64,000 bases of DNA from Brachypterus glaber (GCA_958510825.1 OY294047.1:54233365-54297364); one strand, 5' to 3'. Positions 33,510 to 43,785 are shown, counted from the stretch's first letter. A program made the numbers and translations. Notes: a model not told the origin generated them from the letters alone.

Positions 33510-33650
33510 AAATCTATTTTCTAATCATCGTACGGAGTGCTATTGGTAGACTGACAGTTTCGGGCTTCTGGCCCTCTTCAGTACCAAGAGTCAACTCTTC
33601 ACGCTGATTAAGAAAACGTTTTTAGACGTTATTCGCAAAAGGAATATAGC
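33510..33650 (-). mobile_element. PLE terminal-repeat fragment
   Basis: Matches, on the minus strand, the terminal repeat units at 38385-39112 (ACGTTTTCTTAATCAGCGTG, then the hammerhead, then GATGATTAGAAAATAGATT). It stops at both ends in unrelated sequence and is an isolated piece of a Penelope-like element. Confidence 0.78.
33543..33587 (-). ncRNA. Hammerhead ribozyme, type I, PLE-associated (copy 1)
   Basis: Minus strand, 45 nt: stem I strand TTGGTA, core CTGAAGA, stem II GGGC-CAGAA-GCCC, core GAA, stem III ACT-GTC-AGT, cleavage-site C, stem I strand TACCAA. All invariant positions (CUGANGA, GAAA, NUH) are present and stem I pairs perfectly, so self-cleavage of the transcript after AGTC is expected. 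Hammerheads are established in Penelope-like elements. Confidence 0.88.
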
Positions 33651-34545
33651 TAACTTAAAGCTAGGCTAACTTAAGTAAGTTTGATGCTGTTCAGTAGAAA
33701 ATCAGCCCAAAGAATATTTGAAATATAAGTTTAAAATCTTCTATTGGCTAGTCTTACATTATAAAATTTTGGCGAATTATTTAGGTAAACGTTACGTAAC
33801 GGAATTTAATAAATTTAATGTTTATTTCCTAAGCTTGGCAGATGTATTTTTATTTCAACATAAATTACTATTTAGTGGCCCATAATTCCCTTTTTCACAC
33901 AAAAATTGACGAAACTATGTATATTTAAATAATATTGTAATCAGTAAAAAAACTGTTGACATTGATAAATAAAAAAAATCTTACGGCCCTGTTCTTGCGT
34001 GATCTTGCCGATGAATCATCGGCGATGATTCATTTTCGCGCGGAATGTGTACTCACAGAACACCAATGTGTGTACTATTTTGTGTACCTGTGCATAAACA
34101 ATATACGTGTTATATGTGACACTCATTGTAAAAAGAGGTACCTAGTATTTTTTTCCTGTGTGATATTGATTATGAATATTTTTGTAAAGTTTGAGTGATT
34201 TTTCGTTTAAGTACATTAAGTGCTATATGTATTATTATAATAAATATGTATCATTTTTAGACCGTCTCTTTATCGTCTTGCATTATGCGGAATTCTGTAT
34301 CGAGATATGTTAGAATTTTTTTTTTATATTGTCACGCGTTACACAGGGGGGGGGGGGGGTGTTGGTAAATGTGACAGTTTATTACACATGGGGGGGGGTC
34401 TATTTTTTTGAGAAATTGCGTTACGCAATATATGGACAGCCCCAAACGTAGGTATAGTCCCAAAACCAATAGGTGATGTTCATGTCCTTTGGCAACCCAA
34501 GCAAATACAAATATGCATATGTTTATAGATGTGATTATGAGCATA
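33651..34545. other. Unassigned stretch; G-rich inverted patch at 34330-34440
   Basis: The patch has two G runs and GTCACGCGTTACACAGG on the left with TTGCGTTACGCAATATATGG on the right, distantly like family E ends. An 80-codon plus frame at 33956-34198 has no recognisable motif. Confidence 0.4.
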
Positions 34546-35272
34546 CAGAGCGGTCCAAAAGTCACCCCCCCCCCTCTTAACTTTTGAACGAGTTTAGATA
34601 TCGACTTCAAATTTAAAACTCTTAAATAAGACAACTTAAACTATCTTTAAGCATATATTTGATACTTTTAGCTCTTAAAATGTGGGCAGGGGGGCATGGG
34701 GCGACATTTTTTTAAATGGAAAGGTGGGTCGTGTGATACATCATTTTAAAGCTTATAAAATTCTCCATTTAACTGTATATTTTTTATTTTTTCTCAACAT
34801 TTTTTTTTGGGTTTAAAATAGGGTGGAAAATGGGTATTTTTGTCAACATTTCTCTAAAAAATCCAAACAATTTTTTAAAAATGCCCAATTTCATAATGAA
34901 AAAAAGTAAATTATACTTTTAAACTAATTTTAGTTGACATAAATAAAAATTAACAAAAAAAAAACTTAGAAATTTATTTTTTAGCACAAAAAACTGAAAA
35001 ATCAAAACCTTAAAAAACATGTTTAAAATTTTTAAAAATGTATCATTATATAGAGAATTTTAAAGGCTTTAAAATGATGTATCACACGACCCCCCTTTCC
35101 ATTTAAAAAGATTTCCCCCCATGCCCCCCTGCTCACATTTTAAGAGATAAAAGTATCAAATATATGCTTAAAGATAGTTTAAGTTGTCTTATTTAAGAGT
35201 TCTAAATTTGAAATCGATATCTCAACTCGTTCAAAAGTTAAGAGGGGGGGGAGTGACTTTTGGACCGCACTG
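34546..35272. mobile_element. Family I mariner-like MITE, copy 1 (~727 bp)
   Basis: Ends CAGAGCGGTCCAAAAGTCAC and GTGACTTTTGGACCGCACTG, each bordered by TA (34544-34545, 35273-35274). TIRs of ~200 bp continue through AACTTTTGAACGAGTTTAGA, AAATAAGACAACTTAAACTA and GGTCGTGTGATACATCATTT. Copy 2 is at 36735. CAG-GCGGTCCAAAAG ends with TA duplication fit Tc1/mariner. No transposase frame. Confidence 0.87.
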
Positions 35273-35539
35273 TATAAAGCAACTCAAATAGAAAAAGTAA
35301 AAAAAAACCTTGAAGATTACTCTTTAAAAAACAAAGCATTTACGCCAGTTCACAAATTATTATCATCAGCTTGTATTAGATTTACAATATTTACTACTAA
35401 GCGTACACGTGGGCTTTTTTCTAATGCTCGAAATTTTGTTTGGCAATTATTATATAACGTTTATCACTATTTCCGTGTGTTTTTGCATTTCTATTAATAG
35501 AAAGAATATAGTCCGGAAAAATCATATTCGATTTAATTC

Positions 35540-35793
35540 CAACGAACTAATAACTCTTCTTTCTAGAATACGCATACCATTAAAATAAATTATCGCCAAC
35601 ATCTCGGTTTGTTTGTAAACAAATAGTAGGTATATTCAGGCCTGAACAATAACAATTACCAGTAACTGGTGTTGTTGTCTCTGTTAAAACAAAGATGTGC
35701 GAGTAAGACAGACAAATGTTTATGTTGCCGACGTTTTTCTCAGTTTTAACGAATGAAATGCCTATTCTAGAGAAAAGATTTATTAGTTCGTTG
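35540..35793. mobile_element. Family C hAT-like MITE, copy 2 (254 bp)
   Basis: A perfect 8-bp duplication TTTAATTC (35532-35539 and 35794-35801) flanks inverted ends CAACGAACTAATAACTCTTC. The same length as copy 1 supports the ends exactly. Confidence 0.92.
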
Positions 35794-35840
35794 TTTAATT
35801 CTAAATTATTAAGATATTTTAAAAATACAATTATCATACC

Positions 35841-36085
35841 TTAGGGATCGTTCAAGTGTTACGTAACGCAAATTGTACCAAAATTCATACACTTCATACC
35901 CAGTTTCTCGCGTTATTAAAGGCTGTAGAGATTTCAGGTTTTGGCTATCGCCCCAAATAGGGGGTGTGGTAGGGGGGGGTCACCAAAATATTAAATCTCT
36001 ACAGCTTTAATAACGCGGGAACCGGGGTATGAAGTGGATGAATTTTTGTACGATTTGCGTTACGTAATACTTGAACGTACCCTTA
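35841..36085. mobile_element. Family E palindromic MITE, copy 2
   Basis: TTAGGGATCGTTCAAGTGTT to TACTTGAACGTACCCTTAA. ~115-bp arms pair through TACGTAACGCAAATTGTACC, TTCATACACTTCATACC, CGTTATTAAAGGCTGTAGAG. TTA may be the target duplication. Confidence 0.85.
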
Positions 36086-36230
36086 AAGCCCTAGATAAAA
36101 TTTACATACAACGCAATTGGACAAGATTTTTTTAAGATTTTGCTAAGAATTTACTAAAAATCTATTGGAAATTTATTAGGTATTGAAAATATACTATTGT
36201 ACAAATACATAAGAATTCATTAAGACTACA

Positions 36231-36734
36231 CAAGGGAACGTTCAAGTATTACGTAACGCAAATTTTGATCATTTTGTAAATATAAAAATTGTAATTTGGG
36301 CAGAAGTGGTAACTTTATTTTTTTATTCACCAACTTTTTTGTCCAGGGGATTCAAGCTGTAATTTTAGACTAAAAAAAGTTGTGATTTTGGACCTCCCCC
36401 CCCCCACTACATCCTCTTCTCTACGGCCCTGACCACGAAATATAGACCCAACAAATTACAATTGTCGTTTTAGAAGGCAACTTAAATAAAATATTTTATT
36501 CTATTCTATTTCAATGGTTCTAAAACGCCAAATAAACTAGTGATTCGCCTTAAGTACCCGGTAGTGTGTGCAAAAGATTAATCTTGTTTCCTGGACTATA
36601 CAAGATCAATTAAACAAGTGCAGTGGACGTCACTGAATAATTAGTACACAACTAAATTGATGAAATTTTTCTGTTTTTTTATTTTGTGTACAGATACCAG
36701 TAGGCGATAGAATTTCCTCTATAGGTCTGGAATA
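36231..36734. other. Family E end fragment then unassigned stretch
   Basis: 36231-36278 is the left end of the family E short variant (AAGGGAACGTTCAAGTATTA, then TTTTGATCATTTTG). The partner arm is absent. The rest contains a C run near 36404 and no gene. Confidence 0.5.
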
Positions 36735-37451
36735 CAGAGCGGTCCAAAAGTCACCCCCCTCCCCCTCTTAACTTTTGAACCAGTTGAGATATCGACTTCA
36801 AATTTGGAACTTTTAAATAAGACAACTTAAACTATCTTTTAGCATACATTTAATACTTTTAGCTCTTAAAATGTGGGCAGGGGCGCATGGGGGCACATTT
36901 TTTTAAATGGAAAGGGGGGTCGTGTAATACATCATTTTAAAGCTTATAAAATTCTCCATTTAACTCCATATTTTTAAGTTTAAAAAAAAATTGGGTTTAA
37001 AATGGGGTTGAAAATGGGTATTAATGTCAAAATTCCTCTAAAAAAAACAAATAATTTTTTAAAAATGCCTAATTTCATTATAAAAAAAATGTTAATTATA
37101 CTTTTAAACTAATTTTAGTTGACATAAATAAAAATTTATAAAAAAAAACTTAAAAAATCGAATGTTTTAGCACAAAAAATTGAAAAATCAAAACCTTAAA
37201 AAACATTTTTAAAATAATTAAAAATGTTAGTTTAAATAGAGAATTTTATAAGCTTTAAAATGATGTATCACACGACCCCCCTTTCAATTTAAAAAAATGT
37301 CCCCAATGCTCCCCTGCCCACATTTTAAGAGCTGAAAATATCAAATATGCTAAAAGATAGTTTAAGTTGTCTTATTTAAGAGTTCTAAATTTAAAGTCGA
37401 TATCTCAACTCGTTCAAAAGTTAAAGGGGGGGTGACTTTTGGACCGCACTG
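36735..37451. mobile_element. Family I mariner-like MITE, copy 2 (717 bp)
   Basis: Same ends as copy 1, with TA at 36733-36734 and 37452-37453. Interior similar throughout with small gaps. Confidence 0.87.
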
Positions 37452-37649
37452 TATAAATATGTACATATCTATAGAGTCCTTTGGGAAATTCACTTTTCTC
37501 TAAACAAGATTCACATAGGAAAGTTCATTTTATTTTTCCCAAGGAATGTCTTGCGTAAAACACTTCTTGAAAATTTATTATTCCATCAATCTATTTTCTA
37601 ATATAAAGAACTTTCACTTTCGGGTTTAGACCGTGTTAATGGATTTTCA

Positions 37650-37695
37650 CTTTCCGACGTTTCGTCTCTTACTACTAGAGACATCTTCAGGGATT
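37650..37695 (-). ncRNA. Small hammerhead variant in PLE 3' region (copy a)
   Basis: On the minus strand CTGAAGA, then a stem GTCTC...GAGAC, then GAAACGTC. Where stem III should be there is only the self-complementary ACGT. Hammerheads of this kind associated with PLEs are reported to cleave as dimers. Flanking TCC/GGA could form a short stem I. Cleavage is inferred, not shown. Confidence 0.65.
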
Positions 37696-37733
37696 AATCT
37701 GAAACTAAGTTTCGAATCAACTTGTGTCACTAT

Positions 37734-38384
37734 TTATGACGAGTTGTGGTTATTCACCCGTGACGAGGTTTTTCCTATCAAAGACTTCCATATTGCAGGT
37801 AAGTGGTAACCAGTGTCCCGATTGATATTGTTAGGATGCTTGATGATTTCTATCGATTCCCGTATCTTCCTTGGCATTTTTCTGTTTTCTGTTAATATTT
37901 GTTTTGTTTCAGACAAATTGATTTTATGACCTGTTTCATGTACATGTTCGGCTACTGCCGATAAGGAAATTTGTTTCTTTCTTATTTTGCGCTCATGCTC
38001 TTGAAGTCTTGTAGAAATTTTTCTCCTAGTTTCACCTATGTAAACCGTACCACAGGAGCAGGGTATTTTATATACGCCTTCTGAACTCAGGGGTATTTTG
38101 TCTTTTGTTGAAGTCAAACATTGACCTAATTTTTGGTTGGACCGAAATATAGGCTTAATATTTGACTTCTTCAAAAGTTTACCTATTTTATCCGTGATAC
38201 CGCTTACATAGGGAAGTATAACTTGTGTCTGTCTGTCATTGTCACTATTGTCCTGTTGTTTGGGTCTGGGATTTCTGTATTTGTATATGGTCTTATTAAT
38301 GTCTTTTTTGGTATAACCGTTCATGGTCAAGGCTTTGGTTAGTTTAAGGAGTTCTGTGTCTAGGGAATTCTTGTCTGAAATCAT
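37734..38384 (-). CDS. PLE ORF fragment: GIY-YIG endonuclease (partial, 216 codons)
   Basis: C-terminal part of a Penelope-like reverse transcriptase-endonuclease. GVYKIPCSCGTVYIGETRRK (residues 103-122) is the GIY-YIG motif with Tyr105 and Tyr115. The Cys pair at 109 and 111 and the His residues in HVHETGH (147-153) fit the CCHH zinc motif known for PLE endonucleases. The conserved tail HPNNINRDTGYHLPAIWKSL lies at 183-202. The reverse transcriptase is missing. The ATG at 38382-38384 sits exactly at the insertion junction, so it is an accident of truncation and not the original start; an in-frame TGA lies 12 bases upstream in the target. The frame itself is intact. Confidence 0.9.
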   Translation of the reverse strand: MISDKNSLDTELLKLTKALTMNGYTKKDINKTIYKYRNPRPKQQDNSDNDRQTQVILPYVSGITDKIGKLLKKSNIKPIFRSNQKLGQCLTSTKDKIPLSSEGVYKIPCSCGTVYIGETRRKISTRLQEHERKIRKKQISLSAVAEHVHETGHKINLSETKQILTENRKMPRKIRESIEIIKHPNNINRDTGYHLPAIWKSLIGKTSSRVNNHNSS

Positions 38385-38411
38385 ATTTTCTAATCATCGT
38401 ATAGAGTGATA

Positions 38412-38456
38412 TTGGTAGACTGACAGTTTCGGGCTGCTGGCCCTCTTCAGTACCAA
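38412..38456 (-). ncRNA. Hammerhead ribozyme, type I, PLE-associated (copy 2)
   Basis: Minus strand: TTGGTA, CTGAAGA, GGGC-CAGCA-GCCC, GAA, ACT-GTC-AGT, C, TACCAA. All core bases and all three stems are intact. It lies in the older minus-strand terminal repeat, just upstream of the inserted PLE fragment. Confidence 0.88.
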
Positions 38457-38619
38457 GAGTCAACTCTGCACGCTGATTAAGAAAACGTTTTTAGACTTTA
38501 CTCGCAAAAGGAATATAGCCATTAGATTGATGTAGACTTGTGCGCCATCTATTTCTAGATGTAGACAACTACTCATACCTCTCCTAATCTGGAGACTTTG
38601 AGTGGTAGCAAGTTGACTC

Positions 38620-38664
38620 TTGGTACTGAAGAGGGCCTTCAGACCGAAACTGTCAGTCTACCAA
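38620..38664 (+). ncRNA. Hammerhead ribozyme, PLE-associated (copy 3, weakened stem II)
   Basis: TTGGTA, CTGAAGA, GGGC-CTTCA-GACC, GAA, ACT-GTC-AGT, C, TACCAA. The core, stem I and stem III are intact; stem II has a G/A mismatch at its third pair. Confidence 0.8.
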
Positions 38665-38972
38665 TATCACTCTGTACGATGATTATAAAATAGATTGATG
38701 GAATAATAAATTAATATTTTTATAATTTTGTTTAAAATTAAAAAATTTCTGTCCTTACTAATTCTACGTCTAACCACCCGTTAGTGGTACTATGTACTTG
38801 AGACACACAAGTCTTCAACTTGCTACCATTCACTCTCCAGATTAGGAGAGGTATGAGTAGTTGTCTACATCTAGAAATAGATGGCGCACAAGTCTAAATC
38901 AATCTAATGGCTATATTCCTTTTGCGAGCAAAGTCTAAAAACGTTTTCTTAATCAGCGTGCAGAGTTGACTC

Positions 38973-39017
38973 TTGGGACTGAAGAGGGCCAGCAGCCCGA
39001 AACTGTCAGTCTACCAA
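38973..39017 (+). ncRNA. Hammerhead ribozyme, PLE-associated (copy 4, one stem I mismatch)
   Basis: TTGGGA, CTGAAGA, GGGC-CAGCA-GCCC, GAA, ACT-GTC-AGT, C, TACCAA. A T-to-G change in the 5' strand breaks one of six stem I pairs. It is part of the most complete terminal repeat (38813-39112). Confidence 0.83.
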
Positions 39018-39112
39018 TATCACTCTGTACGATGATTAGAAAATAGATTGATGGAATAATAAATTAATATTTTTATAATTTTGTTTAAAATTAAAAAATT
39101 TCTGTCCTTACT

Positions 39113-39583
39113 TCTTAAAAAGTTAGTAATTTTTTTTTCAAAAAGAGCAAAGAACTCTAGCGGTGCTAGAGTTTTCTTTGGTTTTTATAAAATTTGAAAT
39201 TACATATTACTATTTTAAAATTTAAATAAAAAAATCAAATTTGTATTTTTGTTGCCTGGATTTCGTATAAAAGTTCACCTGAATAGAAAACGTAAAATTT
39301 TTAAACTTTTTCGTATACCTATGTACAAGGCTGATAATTTTATTTATATGTAGCGATATATATATTTTTTTTAAGAGAACAAATTAACACAACACTTCGT
39401 AACTTACACACATGTTTGTCTAAGCTCCGATGATAAATATATTTTTCCAGAAAATGTGTGTTAAGGTTAGGCATAAATACATACTTTAGATCGTGGCTGA
39501 TAATTCTACTTGAAAATAATAGAAACAATTGGATTTACAATAAAATATAAAAAGTTGAATTTTTGTTTTTCTCATTTTATTTG
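39113..39583. other. AT-rich stretch, nothing recognised
   Basis: A short palindrome CTCTAGCGGTGCTAGAG lies near 39154. No gene seen. Confidence 0.45.
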
Positions 39584-39694
39584 AAAGGGAATGTTCAAGT
39601 ATTACGTAAAGCAAATTTTGATCATTGGACTTTGGACCCCACACCCCCCCCCTGTAACGCTGTATTCCCATACCATTATAATGGGCGTAACACT
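39584..39694. mobile_element. Family E short variant, right end lost
   Basis: AAAGGGAATGTTCAAGTATT, TTTTGATCATTGGACTTTGG and CCATACCATTATAATGGGCG follow the copy at 24594 but stop at CGTAACACT before the closing arm. Confidence 0.65.
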
Positions 39695-39819
39695 AAAAAA
39701 AAATTGAAAACTTTTTTTTATTTATTTTTTTTTTCAATAATTTTTCGTTTTTCAAAAAAATCTTGTTTATGAATTTGTTTTTTGTTATTTGTTTTAATTT
39801 ATTTTTTTAAGTATTTGGG

Positions 39820-39998
39820 AAATGCAATATACAAAGAACTTTCACTTTTTCTGTTTCAGATTAATCCCTGAAGATGTCTCTAGTAGTAAGAGACGAAACG
39901 TCGGAAAGTGAAAATCCATTAACACGGTCTAAACCCGAAAGTGAAAGTTCTTTATATCTTAATGGCCGTGAAAGCTTAAAATCTAAAATGCAATATAC
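39820..39998 (+). mobile_element. PLE 3'-end insertion with 13-bp target duplication
   Basis: AAATGCAATATAC occurs at 39820-39832 and 39986-39998. The 153 bp between hold the same 3' sequence as the PLE at 37603-37735, now on the plus strand, including the hammerhead variant. The ends carry AAAGAACTTTCACTTT and its inverse. The target was the dispersed AATATAC-ATTTACTGTGAA repeat also seen at 45860-45925 and, inverted, near 41838-41885. Confidence 0.85.
39864..39907 (+). ncRNA. Small hammerhead variant in PLE 3' end (copy b)
   Basis: CTGAAGA, stem GTCTC...GAGAC, GAAACGTC. Same design as copy a, with palindromic ACGT replacing stem III and a short TCC/GGA stem I. Confidence 0.65.
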
Positions 39999-40276
39999 CA
40001 TTTACTGTGAATAATATATAATGTAATGCGTAGCATTACATATCTTTACGGCTTGTTTTTTTTATTTTCAGGTACCCATAAAGGCGCCTTCGCCAAATTT
40101 GCAAATACTCTATAAAAACTAAACGATGTGAACTTAATACGATGTGTCACACTTAAAAATTGACGCTTTGTGATCCGAGATATTTAGAATCAGAAATTCA
40201 ACTGCTAATTTTTTTAATTTAAATATCTTGGGTGTCAAGCACAATTTTGTAAAATGAATTAAACTTTTTCTGTGTA

Positions 40277-41626
40277 TACACGGTGTTCGCAGTCTTAAGG
40301 CATATATTAAAGAGAATGATTCTACGTCACAAAACGTGAAAAACTAACAAAGGAATATATGTCCGGAAACAAGCTACAGGAGCTACGGCCCTTCGAAGAT
40401 GGACATGTTGAATGGGGAACAAAAAAGCACCAATTAAATTTTAATGCTACAGGGCAATTCTTCATTTAAACCTAAACAAAAAAGTATTCTTCACCGAAAC
40501 ACCTTAATTTAATTTTAATAGAGTAATAGCCCTTTAAAAAGTAACAATTTTTATGCATTTTTTTTTAACGGTTGCACCCACAGTGTTGCACTATATCACA
40601 TTTTTTATGTATTTTTGCTTAAGGAATCTATATTTTTTACTCAAAGTCCAAAAAAAAATACACAAAAAAAATGTTTTGGGCAATAATGTGTTAAGCTGTA
40701 CACATGTTGTCCATCTAGGCACGCTTCTGGAAGGATTCAAAAAAATAAATTAACATAAACCTATCGCCCTTATTAATACTAGCATATATTGTATTGTATT
40801 GTATTTATTTTTTCTATTTTTCGAATCTTATAAGCTCATAATCACACGCATTTTGCGTGTTCTTATAGGCCCATAAGAGGTCGGAACTTTTTGTTCTTTT
40901 GAGTTGGCAACAGACCTGGCTTGACGTTTTCCGTGCAAATGTCAATGTCGCTTTAAAGTTTAATTTTCTACAAAATTTTGTGTTTAGGTTATGTTTTACC
41001 GTGTTAAAATTGTGGCTTGGTTACTTGCAGTGAAAAAGAGAAGACGACTATAAAATATATCAAAATATTATTTTTTCTTGGAATGTGTAAACTGTAATGC
41101 CAACCCGAAACAAAAATCCCTAAATCAGTCATCAATTTAAATGTAAGGTTTTTAAAGTTTTAGAGCAAAGTAGAAAAAAATATATATAGCACTCGTTTCA
41201 TAACACGTTTTAGCGCACTAGTACTTTAGAACTTGTACTATTGCGCTAAAAACGTATTTTTTGAAACTAGTACTTTAATATACTATTTATTATTTTTATT
41301 ATTTATAAAGAGTTCCTGGAGGGATGTATTTGTATTTTTTGTATGCACATACAAATGTACTTGAGACGTTTACGTGTACTTAGCATATTTATTGTAGGTT
41401 TTTCAATACATATTATATATACATATTATATTATTATATAACCTCGTCGCTCTATCTCAAAGGGTACCAAAGTTATTAATTAAAAATCTTTTTTTAGTAC
41501 AATTTTAAAGGGTTATAACTCTCTTAGGGTTCGTTTTCGGGTCTTTGATCCTATGCTGGTTTTTCATGTTTTGTGATTTGGAATCATCCTCTTTAATATA
41601 TGCCATAAGACTGCAAACACCGTGTA
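40277..41626 (+). mobile_element. Family H element, copy 2, interrupted by family B
   Basis: Ends TACACGGTGTTCGCAGTCTT and GACTGCAAACACCGTGTA are inverted and continue for ~70 bp (GGCATATATTAAAGAG, ATGATTC). The central body matches the other copies, but the outer arms differ from them, so the subfamilies have changed ends. Family B (40808-41283) sits inside. Confidence 0.8.
40808..41283 (-). mobile_element. Family B element, inverted, nested in family H
   Basis: Minus-strand match to 8667-9184 from GTACTAGTTTC to CGAAAAATAGAAAAAA, slightly shortened. It splits the family H body between TACTAGCATATA and CTCGTCGCTCTATCTCAAAG, so it is younger than that copy. Confidence 0.8.
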
Positions 41627-41971
41627 TAAATTAAAATGCTTGGAAAATGTAAGTAGATACCTAAATATTATTAATAAAAAAGTAATTTATTATTAATAAA
41701 ACGTGTAAAAAACTATTTTTATGCGTAACATTTTCTAGTTAATCTTTGTAAAATTTGGTGAATGTTTTTGTTTATCTTTTTCCTGATATCCTTGAAATTT
41801 TGTTAGAATTAATAAATAAAGAATTCGAGAAGATATGTAATGATTTCCATTTACAGTGGATAGTGTATTGCGTTTTCTCCCGAAATTTGATTTTTTTGCG
41901 TCCCCTATAACTTTTTTTAATTTTAAATCACTTTTCCTCTGAGTGAAACATACTATTTTTTCTTCAAGCAT

Positions 41972-42043
<72 letters not shown>

Positions 42044-43785
42044 AATATTAATTTTTGCATTTAATTTATTCAGTAATAAAGTATGTTTTTTTATTAAAAT
42101 AGGCCAATAAAACCCTTTCGAAATAAACTTAAACCTTCCTTAGCTCATTTTAAATTTTTTTCGTAGGCTAAATCGTACACTTTTCGCGATTTCCATGGTA
42201 ACTTGTCTAATGTAACATTTGCAATTTCGGAGAGATTTGTAGGTGTATAAACCATATAATCTTCTTCAGTCATTTTTGCAAAGAATCTCGAGTCAACCAC
42301 CTATTTACATAATAAACAAGCAAGTTTGAAGTATGGCTGTCATCAAAGTCAGAGTGCTGCCGCCAGGGGTGGTTTTGCTAACTAACTTTTTTTTACGGCG
42401 TACAACAAAGAACTCATTTTTTTACTGTAAAAAAATAGATCACTTCTAACTAGTGTGCTCAGTTATAAAATATGAACTTTTTAGTACGCTTGAAGAAAAA
42501 GTATTTTTGTTCAAAAAGAGTGCGTTTTTTAATAAATTGAAGGGTTAACATATTCTTGCATAACAATATTAATTTATTCTTACTAATTAATTCAATTATT
42601 TGTATAAAATCACTTTAAAATAATCCTAAAGTTACTTAAAAACATTTTTTATAAATAAAAAAAAATAAATAGGTAATTTAAAAACAAAAGTAGGTATCAT
42701 AATAACGTCAAACGACTGATATATTAATTAAAATGTACAATAAAAAGATATAACGGTAATTAAACTGGTTGTTAATAAGTAAACAAATCATGTTAATTGT
42801 TTATATAATAATTACGACATTTTAAACATTTTTATTTAATGAATAAGATTGTCAATTTAACTTGTTACCATTTAAAGAGTTTCAATAATTAATTTTAATT
42901 TTGCCTAAGAGCATCTTGAAATTATTGCACAAAACCTAAATTTTTGTATCTATTAGCACAGTGCAGGGCTTTCCGCTGCCAGGCAGGCACCTAAACAAGT
43001 GTACGCTTTGCTTTTGTCTTTTTCCTCCGCAAAGATAAAGACCCCCTGTCTATTCTGGTTTCGTGCGGAAATAAACGCGTGAGGTGAAAATTTTTCGGGT
43101 GCAGTGATCATTCACATCACGTGCGGGAATTATTGCTATTCTCAAATTTACAACGTTGTCAAGTTTTCATACAAACTATATCCAATCATATCATGCGAAA
43201 AGTGTCGCCGTATTAAATATTATTTGTTTTATTGATAGTGTGATTAGGTTAAGGTCATATGTGTGTTTTGTTTTTCGAAAAAATATGGAATAGAAACGTG
43301 AAAACAACCCGCCTTTAAAAGAAAGTTACATTTAATTTTGGCATTTAATAAATAACTCGTTTGCGCATGATTTACGGTGAATGTGAGTTTTCGCCTAGTC
43401 GAGACCACCTGAAAATCCGCTGCAGGTAAAGTGAGATTTAAGAATATCTTCACTCAATTTCAATGGGATTCGGTGACCACGCGAAATATCGAACGGAAAA
43501 AATCCGCTCGAAACCAGAATAAGGGTCCAGTTTTGCAATTTGTGCGGAGATTTCACCCAATTACAGTAGACGAGGCATAGTGATCACTGTATGCCGGGAA
43601 CGCATAAAAACTTCTTTGGGCCATATATTTACAAACCAAATTTATCGATATTGTCTCTGGTAAAAACTATTACTTTTTTTAAAGCCCAGCAATTATTGTT
43701 TTTTTTTTAAATTATTTTACTGATTTATTTTATTTTTTTTTAATGACTTATTCGACATCATTATTTTTTCAGGACTACATTGTAA
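41627..43785. other. Unassigned stretch with (TA)n and a less AT-rich part at 42960-43620
   Basis: (TA)n fills about 41974-42040. The segment at 41838-41900 is an inverted copy of a dispersed repeat (AATATACTATCCACTGTGA-like). The 42960-43620 part is closer to host-like composition and shares a short motif with 22467, but no frame or splice pattern convinces me. The rest is AT-rich. Confidence 0.45.
41974..42040. repeat. (TA)n microsatellite
   Basis: Unbroken alternating TA of about 33 units. Confidence 0.9.

Larger units (their letters stand above)
37603..38384 (-). mobile_element. 5'-truncated Penelope-like element with 10-bp target duplication
   Basis: ATTTTCTAAT flanks it at 37593-37602 and 38385-38394. 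Removing 37603-38384 plus one repeat rejoins the older terminal repeat (GATGATTAGAAAATAGATTG), as the intact copy at 39020-39045 shows. On the minus strand it carries the endonuclease end of the ORF, then ~130 bp of 3' sequence with a small hammerhead variant. A separate copy of the 3' part is at 39833-39985. Confidence 0.9.
37565..39112. mobile_element. Cluster of PLE terminal repeats with a younger PLE inside
   Basis: Four layers. A terminal repeat on the minus strand (38385-38612, continued at 37565-37602) is split by a younger PLE (37603-38384). Two plus-strand units follow (38613-38759 and 38813-39112) sharing TTGGNACTGAAGAGGGCC, GATGATTAGAAAATAGATTG and a common end TTTCTGTCCTTACT. The minus and plus units form an inverted pair around 38560-38880 (TAGATGTAGACAACTACTCA). 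Inverted and tandem terminal repeats are typical of Penelope-like elements. Confidence 0.82.
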
